Of a DNA stretch of 64,000 bases, positions 16,646 through 24,816 are shown in pieces (the first letter of the stretch is position 1; every line of letters starts with the position of its first letter). The DNA comes from CAZJHD01 sp964545855 (GTDB lineage Bacteria; Planctomycetota; UBA1135; JACQFD01). The stretch lies in contig CAZJHD010000003.1 of the NCBI GenBank assembly GCA_964545855.1, positions 1 through 64,000 of the forward strand, written 5' to 3'. Both the position numbers and the translations under genes were made by a program. The notes beneath the pieces were generated by a model, which was not told the origin of the DNA, did no database searches, and saw nothing but the letters and a program-made list of their open reading frames with translations.

Positions 16646-19600
16646 TCACGGCCGCCGCAGCATTACGCGCTCGAGCGTCTCTCCCGCCGCGAGGTCGACG
16701 ACGAGCGGCGCGCAGCCGTCGGCGGAGATCGTGAGCTGCGTGGCCGGGAGGCTCGGTACGTCGAGGCGACCGTCGGCGTCGGTCGCGAGGTCGGCCGGCG
16801 AGGGCGCGATCCAGCGGCGGGCGAGCCAGTCGTCGCTCGCGCCGTCGACACTGCGCGCGGTGATCGTGAGAGGAAGGCCTCCGACGGGGACGCCCGCGTC
16901 GTCGAGGACGCGCAGCCGCAGCGCGCCGGTGCGATGCAGGGCGAAGTCGACCTCGAGGGCGCGCTCGGCGGCGAGGTCGACGATGCGCTGCGCGGGGAAG
17001 TGATCCGGCGCGGTGGCGACGACGCGGTGCTTCCCGGCGCCGAGCTGGACGACGCGCAGGACGCCGCCCCCCATGGCGCGGGCGCGCGCGGGACCACCGA
17101 GCACACCGTCGACGCACTCGACGGTGGCGTCGGCGAGCTCGAGGGGGCGACTCGAAACGTCGCGCACACGGCAGAGGAGGATCGACTCGCCCGGGAGCGT
17201 GAGCTCGACTTCGCGGCGCACACCGACGCGCAGGGTGACGGTTGCACGCACGCGGAGCTCCGATCCCTCCCGTTGCAGGGCGATCTCGTGCTCGCCGGCG
17301 TCGAGCCCCGCGATCGTCGCCTCGCCGCGCTCGTCGGTCTTGCCCGCGTAGGACGGGTGCACCACCGGCGACGCGCGGGAGCGCAGCAGGACGCCCGTCG
17401 CCGAGAGGGCGCGGCCGCCCGAGTCGCGCACGCGGACGCGGAGCTCCGTGTCGGGGACGTCGAGGTCGATCTCGTTGCGCCCCGCGAAGAGTTCGACGGC
17501 GCGCTCGACGACGACCGAGCGCGAGCCCTCGAAGCGCGCGAGTCGGAGCCGCGCGCGGCCCGCCGGGAGGCCCTGCAGCTCGAACGTCTCGTCGGCGCGG
17601 AGATCGCACCGCGCGATCCGCGTCGCGGATTCCGGCTCGAGGAGCGAGACGACCCACGCGCCGCCGTCCTGCTTCGCGGCCGCGCCGCGGACGCGCCCAT
17701 GGAGCGACGCGCTTCCGATCCGGAACACCACCTCGCGCACCTCCTCCAGCCCGACGGTGACGCGCTCGCCGGCGAGCCGCACGGTGGGCGCATCCGCGGC
17801 GCGCAGGGCGAGATCGAAGGTGCCCGGGAAGATGCGGATCCGGTACGTGCCCGTCGACTCGATGGGAGCGACGCCGAGGAGCTCCCCGCCGTCGCCGTGG
17901 ATCCCGACCTCGAGCTCGCGCCCCGCGGTCGCGCCCTCGACGCTCCCCCAGATGCAGCAGGGCAGCGCGAGCACGAAGTCGCCGAGGTCGAAGGTCGGCG
18001 TCGCGGGCACCTCGACCGTCGCGGAGCGCATCCGCACGTCCATGGAGTGGGCCGCGAGCTCGATCGTGCCGGCGGGCACGTCCTCGATCGCGAAGCGTCC
18101 CGCGGCGTCGGCGACGCCGGGGAATCGGTTCGACAGGCCGAGCTCTCCGAGGGCGCCGCGCGGCGTGAGCCAGGAGATCTCCGCGTCGGGGAGCGGCGTG
18201 CCGTCCGTGGCGACGAGCCGTCCCACGACGGTGACGCCCTGGCCGAGAGCGATCGCCACGTCGACGATCGTCTCCGCCGCCAGATCGACGATGCGGTCGA
18301 AGGAGCCGGCGCGGCCCGGCACCTCGACGACGATCCGCTGGCGCCCCGTGGCGTCGACGGGGAGGGTCCATGGCTGGGGGACGTCGAGGGAGAACATCTG
18401 CTCCGCCGTGTAGGACGCTCCCGCGTGCGCTTCGCTGCAGACCGACACGAGCACGCGCTGCGGCGGGTCGGCCCGCTCGGGGAGGTTCGAGAGCGTGAGA
18501 CGAATCGCCGGCAGCCGCGACAGCGTGAGGGGCGATGCAAGCGCGCCCCGCGTGGCGACGTCGCGCCATGCTCCGAGGAAGCCCTCCGCCACCGCGTGGA
18601 GCGTGATCACGCCCCCGTGCGGCAGCGCGTCGATCACGAAGCGTCCGTCGGCGCTCGTCGACGCGATCGCGAGGGCGAGGTCCTCCGCGGAGCTGGCTCT
18701 CACGATCGCGTTCGGAATCGGCTCGTCCGACCGCGTGCGCACCAGCCCCTCCAACCGTGCCGGCGCGTCGAGCGTCACGTCCACCGTGATGCTCGCCTCC
18801 GTGAAGAGGCGCGTGAGCGGCACGACGGCGTTCGCGAAGCCGCGGTGCGTGACGAGGAGCCGCAGCCCAGAGAGCCCGCCATAGGGTCCGGCGATCTCGA
18901 AGGCGCCGTCGGCCTCCGCCGCGCGCGCCGCCGCGAGCCGGCGCTCCACGGAGTCGCCGAACACGAGCGCGACCTCCGCGGCGAGCCCGGCGCCCGTCTC
19001 CTTCGCGAGGACGCGTCCCGTCGCGCGCACCTGCCGGCCCAGGGCGATCTTCCTCGTGCTCCCGGGCTCGACGCGCTTCGTGAAACGCCCCGCGCGTCCA
19101 TCGGGCGCCGCGGCGTCGATCTCGTAGTGGCCCGCCGGCAGGGGCGAGAAGCGCGCGCGCCCCGCGGAGTCGGTGTGCGCCTCGGCGCGCAGCACGCGTC
19201 CGATCGCGAGCTCCGCGGGATCGGTCTCGAGCGGCTGCGCCCATCCCGAGGGCGGCACCCGCACGGGGAGCTTGCGCAGCCGGAGTCGAACTCCGGGAAT
19301 CGCTCTCTCCACGAGCTCGAAGTACTCGACGACGTCGATCGCCGTCGCCTCGCGCCGCGGGAGGACGAGACGCAGCGGTGCATCGCCGACGCGCGCCGCG
19401 GCCCAGCCGAGGTCGGGCCGGAACGCGACGATCGACGCGTCGCCGAGCGGGCGCGCGGCCTCGAAGCGGCCTCGCGCGTCGCTGCGCGCCACGACGGGCG
19501 GCGGATCGCGCTCGATCGCGAGAGCGTCCCACCGGGGGGCCTCGCCGTCCTCGACGACGCGGATCTCGGCGCCCTCGACGGGCTCGCCGGCGTCGCCGAC

Positions 19601-19846
19601 CACGAGACCTTCGAGGAGTCCGTCGGCCTCCCGTGCTCCGTGGCCGTCGGCGGCGCCGGTCTGGCCGGGCGCGGTGCGCGCCGTGGGCGAATCGGCGTCG
19701 GCCGCCGGCGCGTGGTGCGCGAGCGCTCGCGCGTCGGGAGACGGCGGCGGCTCCTCGCGGATCAGGACGGCGCCGGCAGCGAGGAGGGCGAGCGCCACGG
19801 CGCTCGCGGCGAGGGTCCTTGCGACGACTCGGGTGCGCGGTTCCAT
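16646..19846 (-). CDS. Large exported protein with carboxypeptidase-regulatory-like domains
   Basis: The 1066-residue product starts with a hydrophobic segment at about residues 9-30 (LAASAVALALLAAGAVLI), a signal peptide or anchor, followed by a disordered Ala/Pro-rich stretch. The rest is a chain of beta-sandwich repeats of CarboxypepD_reg type, each with a GxVxDxxGxPVxGAxI core and a TDxxGRFxxxxLPxG turn. Examples are LVVGDAGEPVEGAEIRV, VGRLVATDGTPLPDAEISW and TDERGEATIAGLDAGEHEI. There is no protease or other catalytic domain, so despite the domain name it is not a peptidase. It resembles the split gene at 99-2636. A cell-envelope role is inference. An inverted repeat lies 30 bases before its start. 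Confidence 0.82.
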   Translation of the reverse strand: MEPRTRVVARTLAASAVALALLAAGAVLIREEPPPSPDARALAHHAPAADADSPTARTAPGQTGAADGHGAREADGLLEGLVVGDAGEPVEGAEIRVVEDGEAPRWDALAIERDPPPVVARSDARGRFEAARPLGDASIVAFRPDLGWAAARVGDAPLRLVLPRREATAIDVVEYFELVERAIPGVRLRLRKLPVRVPPSGWAQPLETDPAELAIGRVLRAEAHTDSAGRARFSPLPAGHYEIDAAAPDGRAGRFTKRVEPGSTRKIALGRQVRATGRVLAKETGAGLAAEVALVFGDSVERRLAAARAAEADGAFEIAGPYGGLSGLRLLVTHRGFANAVVPLTRLFTEASITVDVTLDAPARLEGLVRTRSDEPIPNAIVRASSAEDLALAIASTSADGRFVIDALPHGGVITLHAVAEGFLGAWRDVATRGALASPLTLSRLPAIRLTLSNLPERADPPQRVLVSVCSEAHAGASYTAEQMFSLDVPQPWTLPVDATGRQRIVVEVPGRAGSFDRIVDLAAETIVDVAIALGQGVTVVGRLVATDGTPLPDAEISWLTPRGALGELGLSNRFPGVADAAGRFAIEDVPAGTIELAAHSMDVRMRSATVEVPATPTFDLGDFVLALPCCIWGSVEGATAGRELEVGIHGDGGELLGVAPIESTGTYRIRIFPGTFDLALRAADAPTVRLAGERVTVGLEEVREVVFRIGSASLHGRVRGAAAKQDGGAWVVSLLEPESATRIARCDLRADETFELQGLPAGRARLRLARFEGSRSVVVERAVELFAGRNEIDLDVPDTELRVRVRDSGGRALSATGVLLRSRASPVVHPSYAGKTDERGEATIAGLDAGEHEIALQREGSELRVRATVTLRVGVRREVELTLPGESILLCRVRDVSSRPLELADATVECVDGVLGGPARARAMGGGVLRVVQLGAGKHRVVATAPDHFPAQRIVDLAAERALEVDFALHRTGALRLRVLDDAGVPVGGLPLTITARSVDGASDDWLARRWIAPSPADLATDADGRLDVPSLPATQLTISADGCAPLVVDLAAGETLERVMLRRP

Positions 19847-19875
19847 GCGGGGTGCGGCTCGTCGGGGGGAGCCGC

Positions 19876-19908
19876 CTGCAAGGGCGCGCGACGCGGGCGC
19901 CCTTGCAG
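19876..19908. promoter_or_regulatory. Inverted repeat before the 1066-residue exported protein gene
   Basis: CTGCAAGGGCGC (19876-19887) and GCGCCCTTGCAG (19897-19908) are perfect 12-base arms with a 9-base loop, 30 bases upstream of the ATG at 19846. It could be an operator or an RNA hairpin in the leader. Confidence 0.5.
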
Positions 19909-20077
19909 CACGAAATCGAGCGGGCCCCCGGGCGCGCCTGCCGGCGCCGCCTCAGGGCAGGTTCGCGAGGAACGTCGACGCCGGGAGGAGGCGCACGCGG
20001 CAGCCGTCGCTCGAGTGTTGTCGTGCCTCGACGCCTCGAGCCCGAGACGAGGACCCGCTCGAGCTTCCGCGAGGGAG

Positions 20078-20136
20078 TTCGGATGATCTTCGAGCCCACT
20101 CCGAAGAACTTCGAAGTGTTTCAGAGCGGGCTCGAA
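20078..20136. repeat. Nested inverted repeats downstream of the protease gene
   Basis: TTCGAGCCC (20089-20097) pairs with GGGCTCGAA (20128-20136). TTCGGA (20078-20083) pairs with TCCGAA (20100-20105). ACTTCGAAGT (20108-20117) is a palindrome. The local AT content is raised. It lies 25-85 bases past the stop of the minus-strand protease and could act as a terminator or be a remnant regulatory site. Confidence 0.4.
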
Positions 20137-20161
20137 ACGGCTCCTGCCTCCGCGCGAGGGC

Positions 20162-20989
20162 TCAGCGGCCCAGCGCGCCGCGAACGCCGTCGAGACCGAC
20201 CGCCTCGAGGCGCCACCGCATCGTTCCTCCCGATGTCTGCGCCGAGACCGCGCGCTGGATCGCGACGAGCCGGCCGTTCGCGTCGACGCAGGGCGCGCCG
20301 CTCATGCCGCCGATGGGGACGCTGCCGGCGAGGAGATCGAGGCTCGTCGCGTCCGCGCGATCCGCGGAGCAGAGGACACGGATCGGCCGGAGCGGGGAGC
20401 TCCGATCGGGGAAGTCCATCGTCGCGCGGCCGTCGTCGCCGACGCCGACGCGGCCCGGGTAGCCGAGGAGGAGGATCTCCCCCGCCGCCTTCTCGCCGAG
20501 CGCGAGGGCGGGCAGTCCGTCGGAAGGGTCGAGGACGTCGAGCACGGCCCAATCGGTCTCGGGGCGGTGCGCGTCGTAGTGGCCGAGATCTCCCACGTTC
20601 GCGGCGAGGACCCGGCCGCCCGGGAGCACGAGCTCCACGCGCGCGTCCGCGTGGAGTTGGGCCTCGATCGCCGCGTGGCCGACGGTGACGGCGCGCCTCC
20701 CGCCGTCGACGAGCGCCGCCGTGGCGTGGGTCGTCGAGTAGCGACCACGGTCGAAGCCGAAGTGGATGCGCAGGCGCGCGACGGCGGCCTGCGCCGCGCG
20801 CGCGACCTCCGGCGTGATGCGGGCGGCGTCGGCGGCGCCCGCGGCGAGGTGACGGTCGACCTCGCCCTCGCCGAGCTCGAAGTAGTCGAGCAGGGTGACG
20901 ACGGGGCTCGTGCTCGGCGCGTTCGTGCTCGAAACGGTCGCTGCGCTGGCGCCCAACGCGACTGCCCAGGCGCGACCGGCGTCCGCCAT
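20162..20989 (-). CDS. Trypsin-like serine protease (paralogue C)
   Basis: The 275-residue product has a family-specific N-terminal motif VTLLDYFELGEGEVDRHL and then a compact trypsin-like domain. The likely catalytic triad is H105 in TVGHAA, D146 in ETDWAVLD, and S230 in GGMSGAP. It is about 75 percent identical by eye to the protease at 34085-34951, and the C-terminal segment (LVAIQRAV through LDGVRGALG) matches too. Unlike that copy it lacks a clear lipobox; residues 7-20 are only weakly hydrophobic. Its first 95 bases overlap, on the opposite strand, the 5' end of the FG-GAP gene if that gene starts at 20895. The location is probably extracytoplasmic. Confidence 0.8.
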   Translation of the reverse strand: MADAGRAWAVALGASAATVSSTNAPSTSPVVTLLDYFELGEGEVDRHLAAGAADAARITPEVARAAQAAVARLRIHFGFDRGRYSTTHATAALVDGGRRAVTVGHAAIEAQLHADARVELVLPGGRVLAANVGDLGHYDAHRPETDWAVLDVLDPSDGLPALALGEKAAGEILLLGYPGRVGVGDDGRATMDFPDRSSPLRPIRVLCSADRADATSLDLLAGSVPIGGMSGAPCVDANGRLVAIQRAVSAQTSGGTMRWRLEAVGLDGVRGALGR

Positions 20990-22574
20990 CGATCGGAGCT
21001 CGCCACTCGCGGCTCCCGAGGGCTCCGAGCGAGCAGATCCGACCCGCGCGACGACGCGGCCGCAAGCGTCGGTCGTGATCGATCGGGGATCCCCACCGAT
21101 CGACTTCATCACGGGGACGCCGTACACGATCGGCGTCGCGCCTCGCGATCTGGCCGTCGCCGATCTCGACTCGGACGGCGTTCCCGATGTCGCCGCCACG
21201 GCGAGCGGATCCGACGATCTATGGATCCTGGTCGGGGTCGGTGGAGGTGCCTTGGCTCCCTCGACGATCGTGGCGATTTCCGGTTCTCCCTGGTCTCTCG
21301 CCGTCGTGGACGCCAATCGAGACGGAGCACTCGACGTCGTGACCTCGTGCTTCTGGTCCCAGGAACTCGTCGTCGTGTCGAACGACGGCGGCGGAGGCTT
21401 CACCGCAGGAAATCCGATCGCACTCGTGGGGAACCCCTACGCCGTCGCCACGCTCGATGCCGATCACGACGGGGTCCTCGACGTGGCGGTGGGACTTGGC
21501 GGCACGTCGAACGGCCTCGTCGTCTTCTCCTCCGACGGAGCCGGCAGCTACACCGTCTCGTCCGCCATGCTGCTCGGCGATGGCGTGAACGCGCTCGCAA
21601 CGGGCGACCTCGATCTCGACGGGAACACCGACCTCGTCCTCGACTTCGTCACGCAGTTGACCGTCGCCTGGGTGGCGGGAGATGGGCAGGGAGGGCTCGG
21701 CGTGCCGGTGGTGATCGACACCACCGGGCCCTGGGAAGGAAACCACTGGCCCTACGGCGTCACGATCGCCGACGTGAACGGCGACGGTCTCCCCGACCTT
21801 CTGACGACGAACTACTCGGGAAACTCGGCGACGCTCCTTCCCGGCAACGGGACCGGTGCATTCCCGGCCAAGGTGCTCCTGCCCGCCGCCTTCCACCCCG
21901 TCACAGCGGCCATCGGCGACCTCGATGCGGACGGCGACGCCGATCTCGCCTTCGCTGGCTACGGCTCCGGAAACGTGGAGATCCACTTCGGGACGGGGTC
22001 CACGGCGTTTCCGGAGAACGCCACGCTCATCGGCGGAGCGGCCTTGAGCGATCTCGTCCTGTCGGACATGGACGGCGACGGTCGCCCGGACGTCGTGGTC
22101 GTCGACCTCGCAGGAGACTCCGTGATCGTCTTCCATTGCATCGTGCCGCCTCCGCAGGGCGTGTCGTCTTTCGGCTCGGGGACTCCCGGCTGCCACGGCG
22201 CGGTCGGCATGAGCGCCAACGGACCGCTCGTGGCGGGCGCGGGCGGCTTTGCCGTCACCGCGACGAACGCGCCGCCGAGCTCGGTCGGGCTCTGCCTCCT
22301 CGCCGATGCGGCCGACGTCGCGGGCGCCGACCCCTTCGGCATCGGCCTCCTCCTGCATCTCGACCTCCTCGCGTCCGGGCGCGTGCATGACGTGCCCCTC
22401 CCGAGCGACGCCTCGGGCATCGCGTGGGCGCCGCTCGCGATTCCCCTCGGCGTTCCGGCGGGGACGACGCTCTACGCCCAGTCGTTCTGGATCGAGGCCG
22501 CGGCCTTCGCCTGCAGCGCGAACGGGCTCGGCGTCGTGAGCTCGAAGGGGCTTCGGATCGAGGTGCAGCCCTGA
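20895..22574 (+). CDS. Exported FG-GAP repeat protein with shared C-terminal domain
   Basis: The 559-residue product has FG-GAP/VCBS-type repeats with calcium loops such as DLDSDGVPDVAA, DANRDGALDVV, DADHDGVLDVA, DLDLDGNTDLV and DVNGDGLPDLL, forming a beta-propeller. A separate C-terminal domain of about 135 residues begins at FGSGTPGCHG and includes ADPFGIGLLLHLDLL. The same domain ends the proteins at 24817 and 27520. With the ATG at 20895 the N-terminus is a plausible signal peptide (LVLGAFVLETVAALAPNATAQA), but this start overlaps the divergent protease gene by 95 bases. It is likely exported and involved in adhesion or surface structure, which is inference. Confidence 0.82.
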   Translation: MTTGLVLGAFVLETVAALAPNATAQARPASAIDRSSPLAAPEGSERADPTRATTRPQASVVIDRGSPPIDFITGTPYTIGVAPRDLAVADLDSDGVPDVAATASGSDDLWILVGVGGGALAPSTIVAISGSPWSLAVVDANRDGALDVVTSCFWSQELVVVSNDGGGGFTAGNPIALVGNPYAVATLDADHDGVLDVAVGLGGTSNGLVVFSSDGAGSYTVSSAMLLGDGVNALATGDLDLDGNTDLVLDFVTQLTVAWVAGDGQGGLGVPVVIDTTGPWEGNHWPYGVTIADVNGDGLPDLLTTNYSGNSATLLPGNGTGAFPAKVLLPAAFHPVTAAIGDLDADGDADLAFAGYGSGNVEIHFGTGSTAFPENATLIGGAALSDLVLSDMDGDGRPDVVVVDLAGDSVIVFHCIVPPPQGVSSFGSGTPGCHGAVGMSANGPLVAGAGGFAVTATNAPPSSVGLCLLADAADVAGADPFGIGLLLHLDLLASGRVHDVPLPSDASGIAWAPLAIPLGVPAGTTLYAQSFWIEAAAFACSANGLGVVSSKGLRIEVQP

Positions 22575-22615
22575 GCGGCGCGAGCCGATCGCGTGCGCGC
22601 GGCGCCCGCGTCGGC

Positions 22616-22921
22616 TCATCGCGTGCGAGCGCGGCTCACTCCGTCGAGCGAGACGACGTCGACGCTCCACTGCACCGCGCTGCCGGAGGGAGTCTCGGAG
22701 ACGGCGCGCTGGATCGCGACGAAGCGGCCGCTCGCGTCGAGATGACCGTCGACCTGGCCCTCGCCGAGGTCGAAGTAGTCGAGGAGCGTGACGGCGGGTC
22801 TCCCGCGGTGCAGGGTCTGCGCCCGGCGGTCGGTGCATGTGGGAGCAACGAAGGCGAGCGAGAACATGAGAAGTGCTACGCGCTGCGCTGGCTGCGTCGA
22901 GAATCGAGTGTCGCGTGTCAT
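22616..22921 (-). pseudogene. Trypsin-like protease remnant with the catalytic domain deleted in frame
   Basis: The 101-codon frame begins with a signal-like segment (RVALLMFSLAFVAPTC), then VTLLDYFDLGEGQVDGHL. It jumps directly to DASGRFVAIQRAV and LDGV near the end. In the intact paralogue at 34085, the matching ends (HL at residue 61 and ASGR at 250) are separated by 188 residues that carry the whole triad. The frame is preserved across the junction at about 22736-22741. The product cannot be a protease. It sits 38 bases after the ancestral end of the BamE-like gene upstream, the same spacing as in the intact cassette (40 bases). Confidence 0.8.
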
Positions 22922-22959
22922 CGGGGAATCGTCGGCGTAGCCGGTGCGTGGGGCGAGCG

Positions 22960-23451
22960 TCAGAAGATGATCCTGTATGCCTCGGTCGCCCTTCCGTCCG
23001 TGTCGATGGCGACCGAGAGCCATCAGTCGCGCATCCACGCGGGGTCGAGGAGCCATCGCAAGACCTGCTTCGTTCCGTCCTCGTTGCGCTGCTCGCGCAC
23101 TTGCGGGTCGCCGAGGAGCGCCACGATCTCCGCTTCGGACCGCCCGCGCAGGAAGCCGGTCGCCTCGAGGTCCTTCGCCATCGCGTGGCGGAGCTGGAGA
23201 AGCTCGAGGTCGGGTTGCAACTCCGACGCGTTCCACGCCGCCGCGGTGAAGGGACGCCGTGACGGCGGATTCGAATCGAAGAGCGAGCTGCGGTACAGCG
23301 CCCTCGTCCCCAGGACGACGATTACGATCGCCGCGACGGCAAGGGCTCCACACGCGAGCAACCCCCGTTTCCGAGCTGCATTCTCCGCGCTGCGCGGCTC
23401 CGCTCCTCCGTCGACACCGGCCTCGCCAGCTCTTCCGGGAATCTCGGTCAT
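22960..23451 (-). pseudogene. BamE-like membrane protein, truncated by a nonsense codon
   Basis: The ATG at 23451 overlaps the stop of ATPase 4 (ATGA), so the two are coupled. The product has a transmembrane helix at about residues 30-50, then SRRPFTAAAWN, a DLELLQLRHAM helix, and GRSEAEIVALLGDPQVRE, which resembles the BamE/SmpA fold. Translation stops at a TGA at 23023-23025 after 142 residues. The same frame continues WLSVAIDTDGRATEAY and stops at 22960. In the paralogue at 34992-35414 the matching position is Arg followed by WLAVAFDAAGTAV. A CGA to TGA change has therefore removed the last beta strands. Confidence 0.75.
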
Positions 23452-24635
23452 CGGATCGATCCCCTCGAGGGCGATCCCACGATCGCCGCGCGGGCGTTCC
23501 GCGTCGCGAGCTCCGCCAGCGGCACGACCTCCACGCGTCTCTCGAGCCGGTAGCGCCGTTCGCCGGGGTAGAGCACGGTCAATCGGTGGAGCCCGAGATC
23601 TTCGAGCGCGATGCGCATCGACGGCGTGAGGCGGGGCGCGTCCTGGAACTTCACTTCCACGCCGTAGCGCCGGCCACGAGCGAAGAGGAGGAGATCGAGC
23701 TCGGCGCCGGTGTGCGTGGCCAAGAAGTACGCGGCCTCGGGACGCACGGCACGAATGGCCTCCTCGATGGCGAACCCCTCCCACGACGCGTCCGCCTTCG
23801 GATGCGACAGCAGGTCGCGTTCCGAGACGAGGCCCAGGAGCGCGTGGAGCAATCCGCTGTCGCGGACGTAGACCTTGGGGGCCTTCACCTGGCGCTTCTT
23901 CGAGTTCTCGTGCCACGGCCGGAGCTGCCGGACCAGGAAGAGCCCCGTGAGGATGTCGAGGTAGCGGCGGGCAGCGGGCTCGGAGACCCCCATCGACCGC
24001 GCGGCTTCGGCCGCGTTCCAGACGCCGCCGTGGTCGTGCGCGAGCATGGTCCAGAAGCGATGCAGCGTCGGCGCCGGGATCGAGATTCCGAGCTGCGGCA
24101 CGTCTCGCTCGAGATAGGTCTGGAGGAACTGCTGGCGCCAGACGGCGCTCTCCCGATCGGAGTGCGCCAGATACGCCGAGGGAAAGCCCCCCCGCCGCCA
24201 GCGCCGCCGCAGAGTCGGACCGTCTCGCCCCAACTCGTCCAATCCGAATCCGTCGAGCACGACCGTCTCGTTTCGGCCCGCGAGAGTCTCCGAGGACTGG
24301 CGCAGGAGATCCGGGCTCGCGCTTCCGAGAATCAGGAAACGCGCTCTCCGAGGCCGCCGGTCGGCGAGGACTCGAAGGACGGGAAAGAGATCCGGCCGGC
24401 GCTGGACCTCGTCGATCACGACGACACCTCGCAAGGGAGCCAGCGCCGTCATCGGCTCGCTGAGTCGCGCGAGGCTGGCGGGGTCCTCGAGATCGAAATA
24501 GGCGGCCGACGTGAGCGGCAAGATCTCGCGCGACCTCGTCGTCTTGCCCACCTGACGGGCGCCGACGAGCGCCGTCACCGGGCTCCGCCTCAGCGCGGCC
24601 CGAACGTCGGCGACCCGATTCGAGCGTTCGATCAC
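23448..24635 (-). CDS. COG1373-type AAA ATPase with DUF4143 domain (ATPase 4)
   Basis: The 395-residue product has Walker A LVGARQVGKTT, Walker B GVVVIDEVQRRPD, sensor LILGSAS with TLAGRNETV, a helix-turn-helix-like EAARSMGVSEPAARRY, and a nuclease-like end with GAELDLLLFARGR then GVEVKFQD. I start at the GTG at 24635, because the frame upstream crosses the large inverted repeat at 24647-24685. Its TGA overlaps the ATG of the BamE-like gene by four bases. With the protease remnant beyond, this forms a three-gene cassette of which a second copy, lacking the ATPase, lies at 34085-35517. Confidence 0.88.
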   Translation of the reverse strand: MIERSNRVADVRAALRRSPVTALVGARQVGKTTRSREILPLTSAAYFDLEDPASLARLSEPMTALAPLRGVVVIDEVQRRPDLFPVLRVLADRRPRRARFLILGSASPDLLRQSSETLAGRNETVVLDGFGLDELGRDGPTLRRRWRRGGFPSAYLAHSDRESAVWRQQFLQTYLERDVPQLGISIPAPTLHRFWTMLAHDHGGVWNAAEAARSMGVSEPAARRYLDILTGLFLVRQLRPWHENSKKRQVKAPKVYVRDSGLLHALLGLVSERDLLSHPKADASWEGFAIEEAIRAVRPEAAYFLATHTGAELDLLLFARGRRYGVEVKFQDAPRLTPSMRIALEDLGLHRLTVLYPGERRYRLERRVEVVPLAELATRNARAAIVGSPSRGSIR

Positions 24636-24646
24636 GGCCGACGTGC

Positions 24647-24685
24647 ACCCTGAAACTCGAACGGCGACCATTCGATTTTCAGGGT
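24647..24685. promoter_or_regulatory. 39-bp inverted repeat before ATPase 4 (probable operator)
   Basis: Arms ACCCTGAAACTCGAA (24647-24661) and TTCGATTTTCAGGGT (24671-24685) pair at 14 of 15 positions around a 9-base spacer, 12 bases upstream of the GTG at 24635. The site aligns base for base over its full length with the repeat at 35479-35517. Differences mostly occur as compensated changes in both arms, which supports a conserved protein-binding or structural role. Confidence 0.75.
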
Positions 24686-24816
24686 CCGCGGAATTGGCGC
24701 GAATCCACGCGGCCCTCGACTCTCCGCTCCACGTCCTCCATTCCAACCGGCGGTCCACGGCGACGGCGATCCTCACGGCCGGTGCGGTCGCGACCGATCG
24801 CCGGAGGATCCCGAGC

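Larger units (their letters stand above)
19847..20161. other. Gene-free stretch of 315 bases
   Basis: This lies between the start of the large exported gene (minus strand) and the end of the protease gene at 20162 (minus strand). It holds the inverted repeat at 19876-19908 and a nested set of repeats at 20078-20136. I see no coding sequence. Confidence 0.5.

Noticed and set aside
23023..23025. TGA as a selenocysteine codon in the BamE-like gene
   Set aside because: The paralogue has Arg at this position and no SECIS-like hairpin follows. CGA to TGA mutation explains it.
24636..24776. Longer N-terminus for ATPase 4
   Set aside because: It would translate through the 39-bp inverted repeat. 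The conserved part begins at the GTG at 24635.
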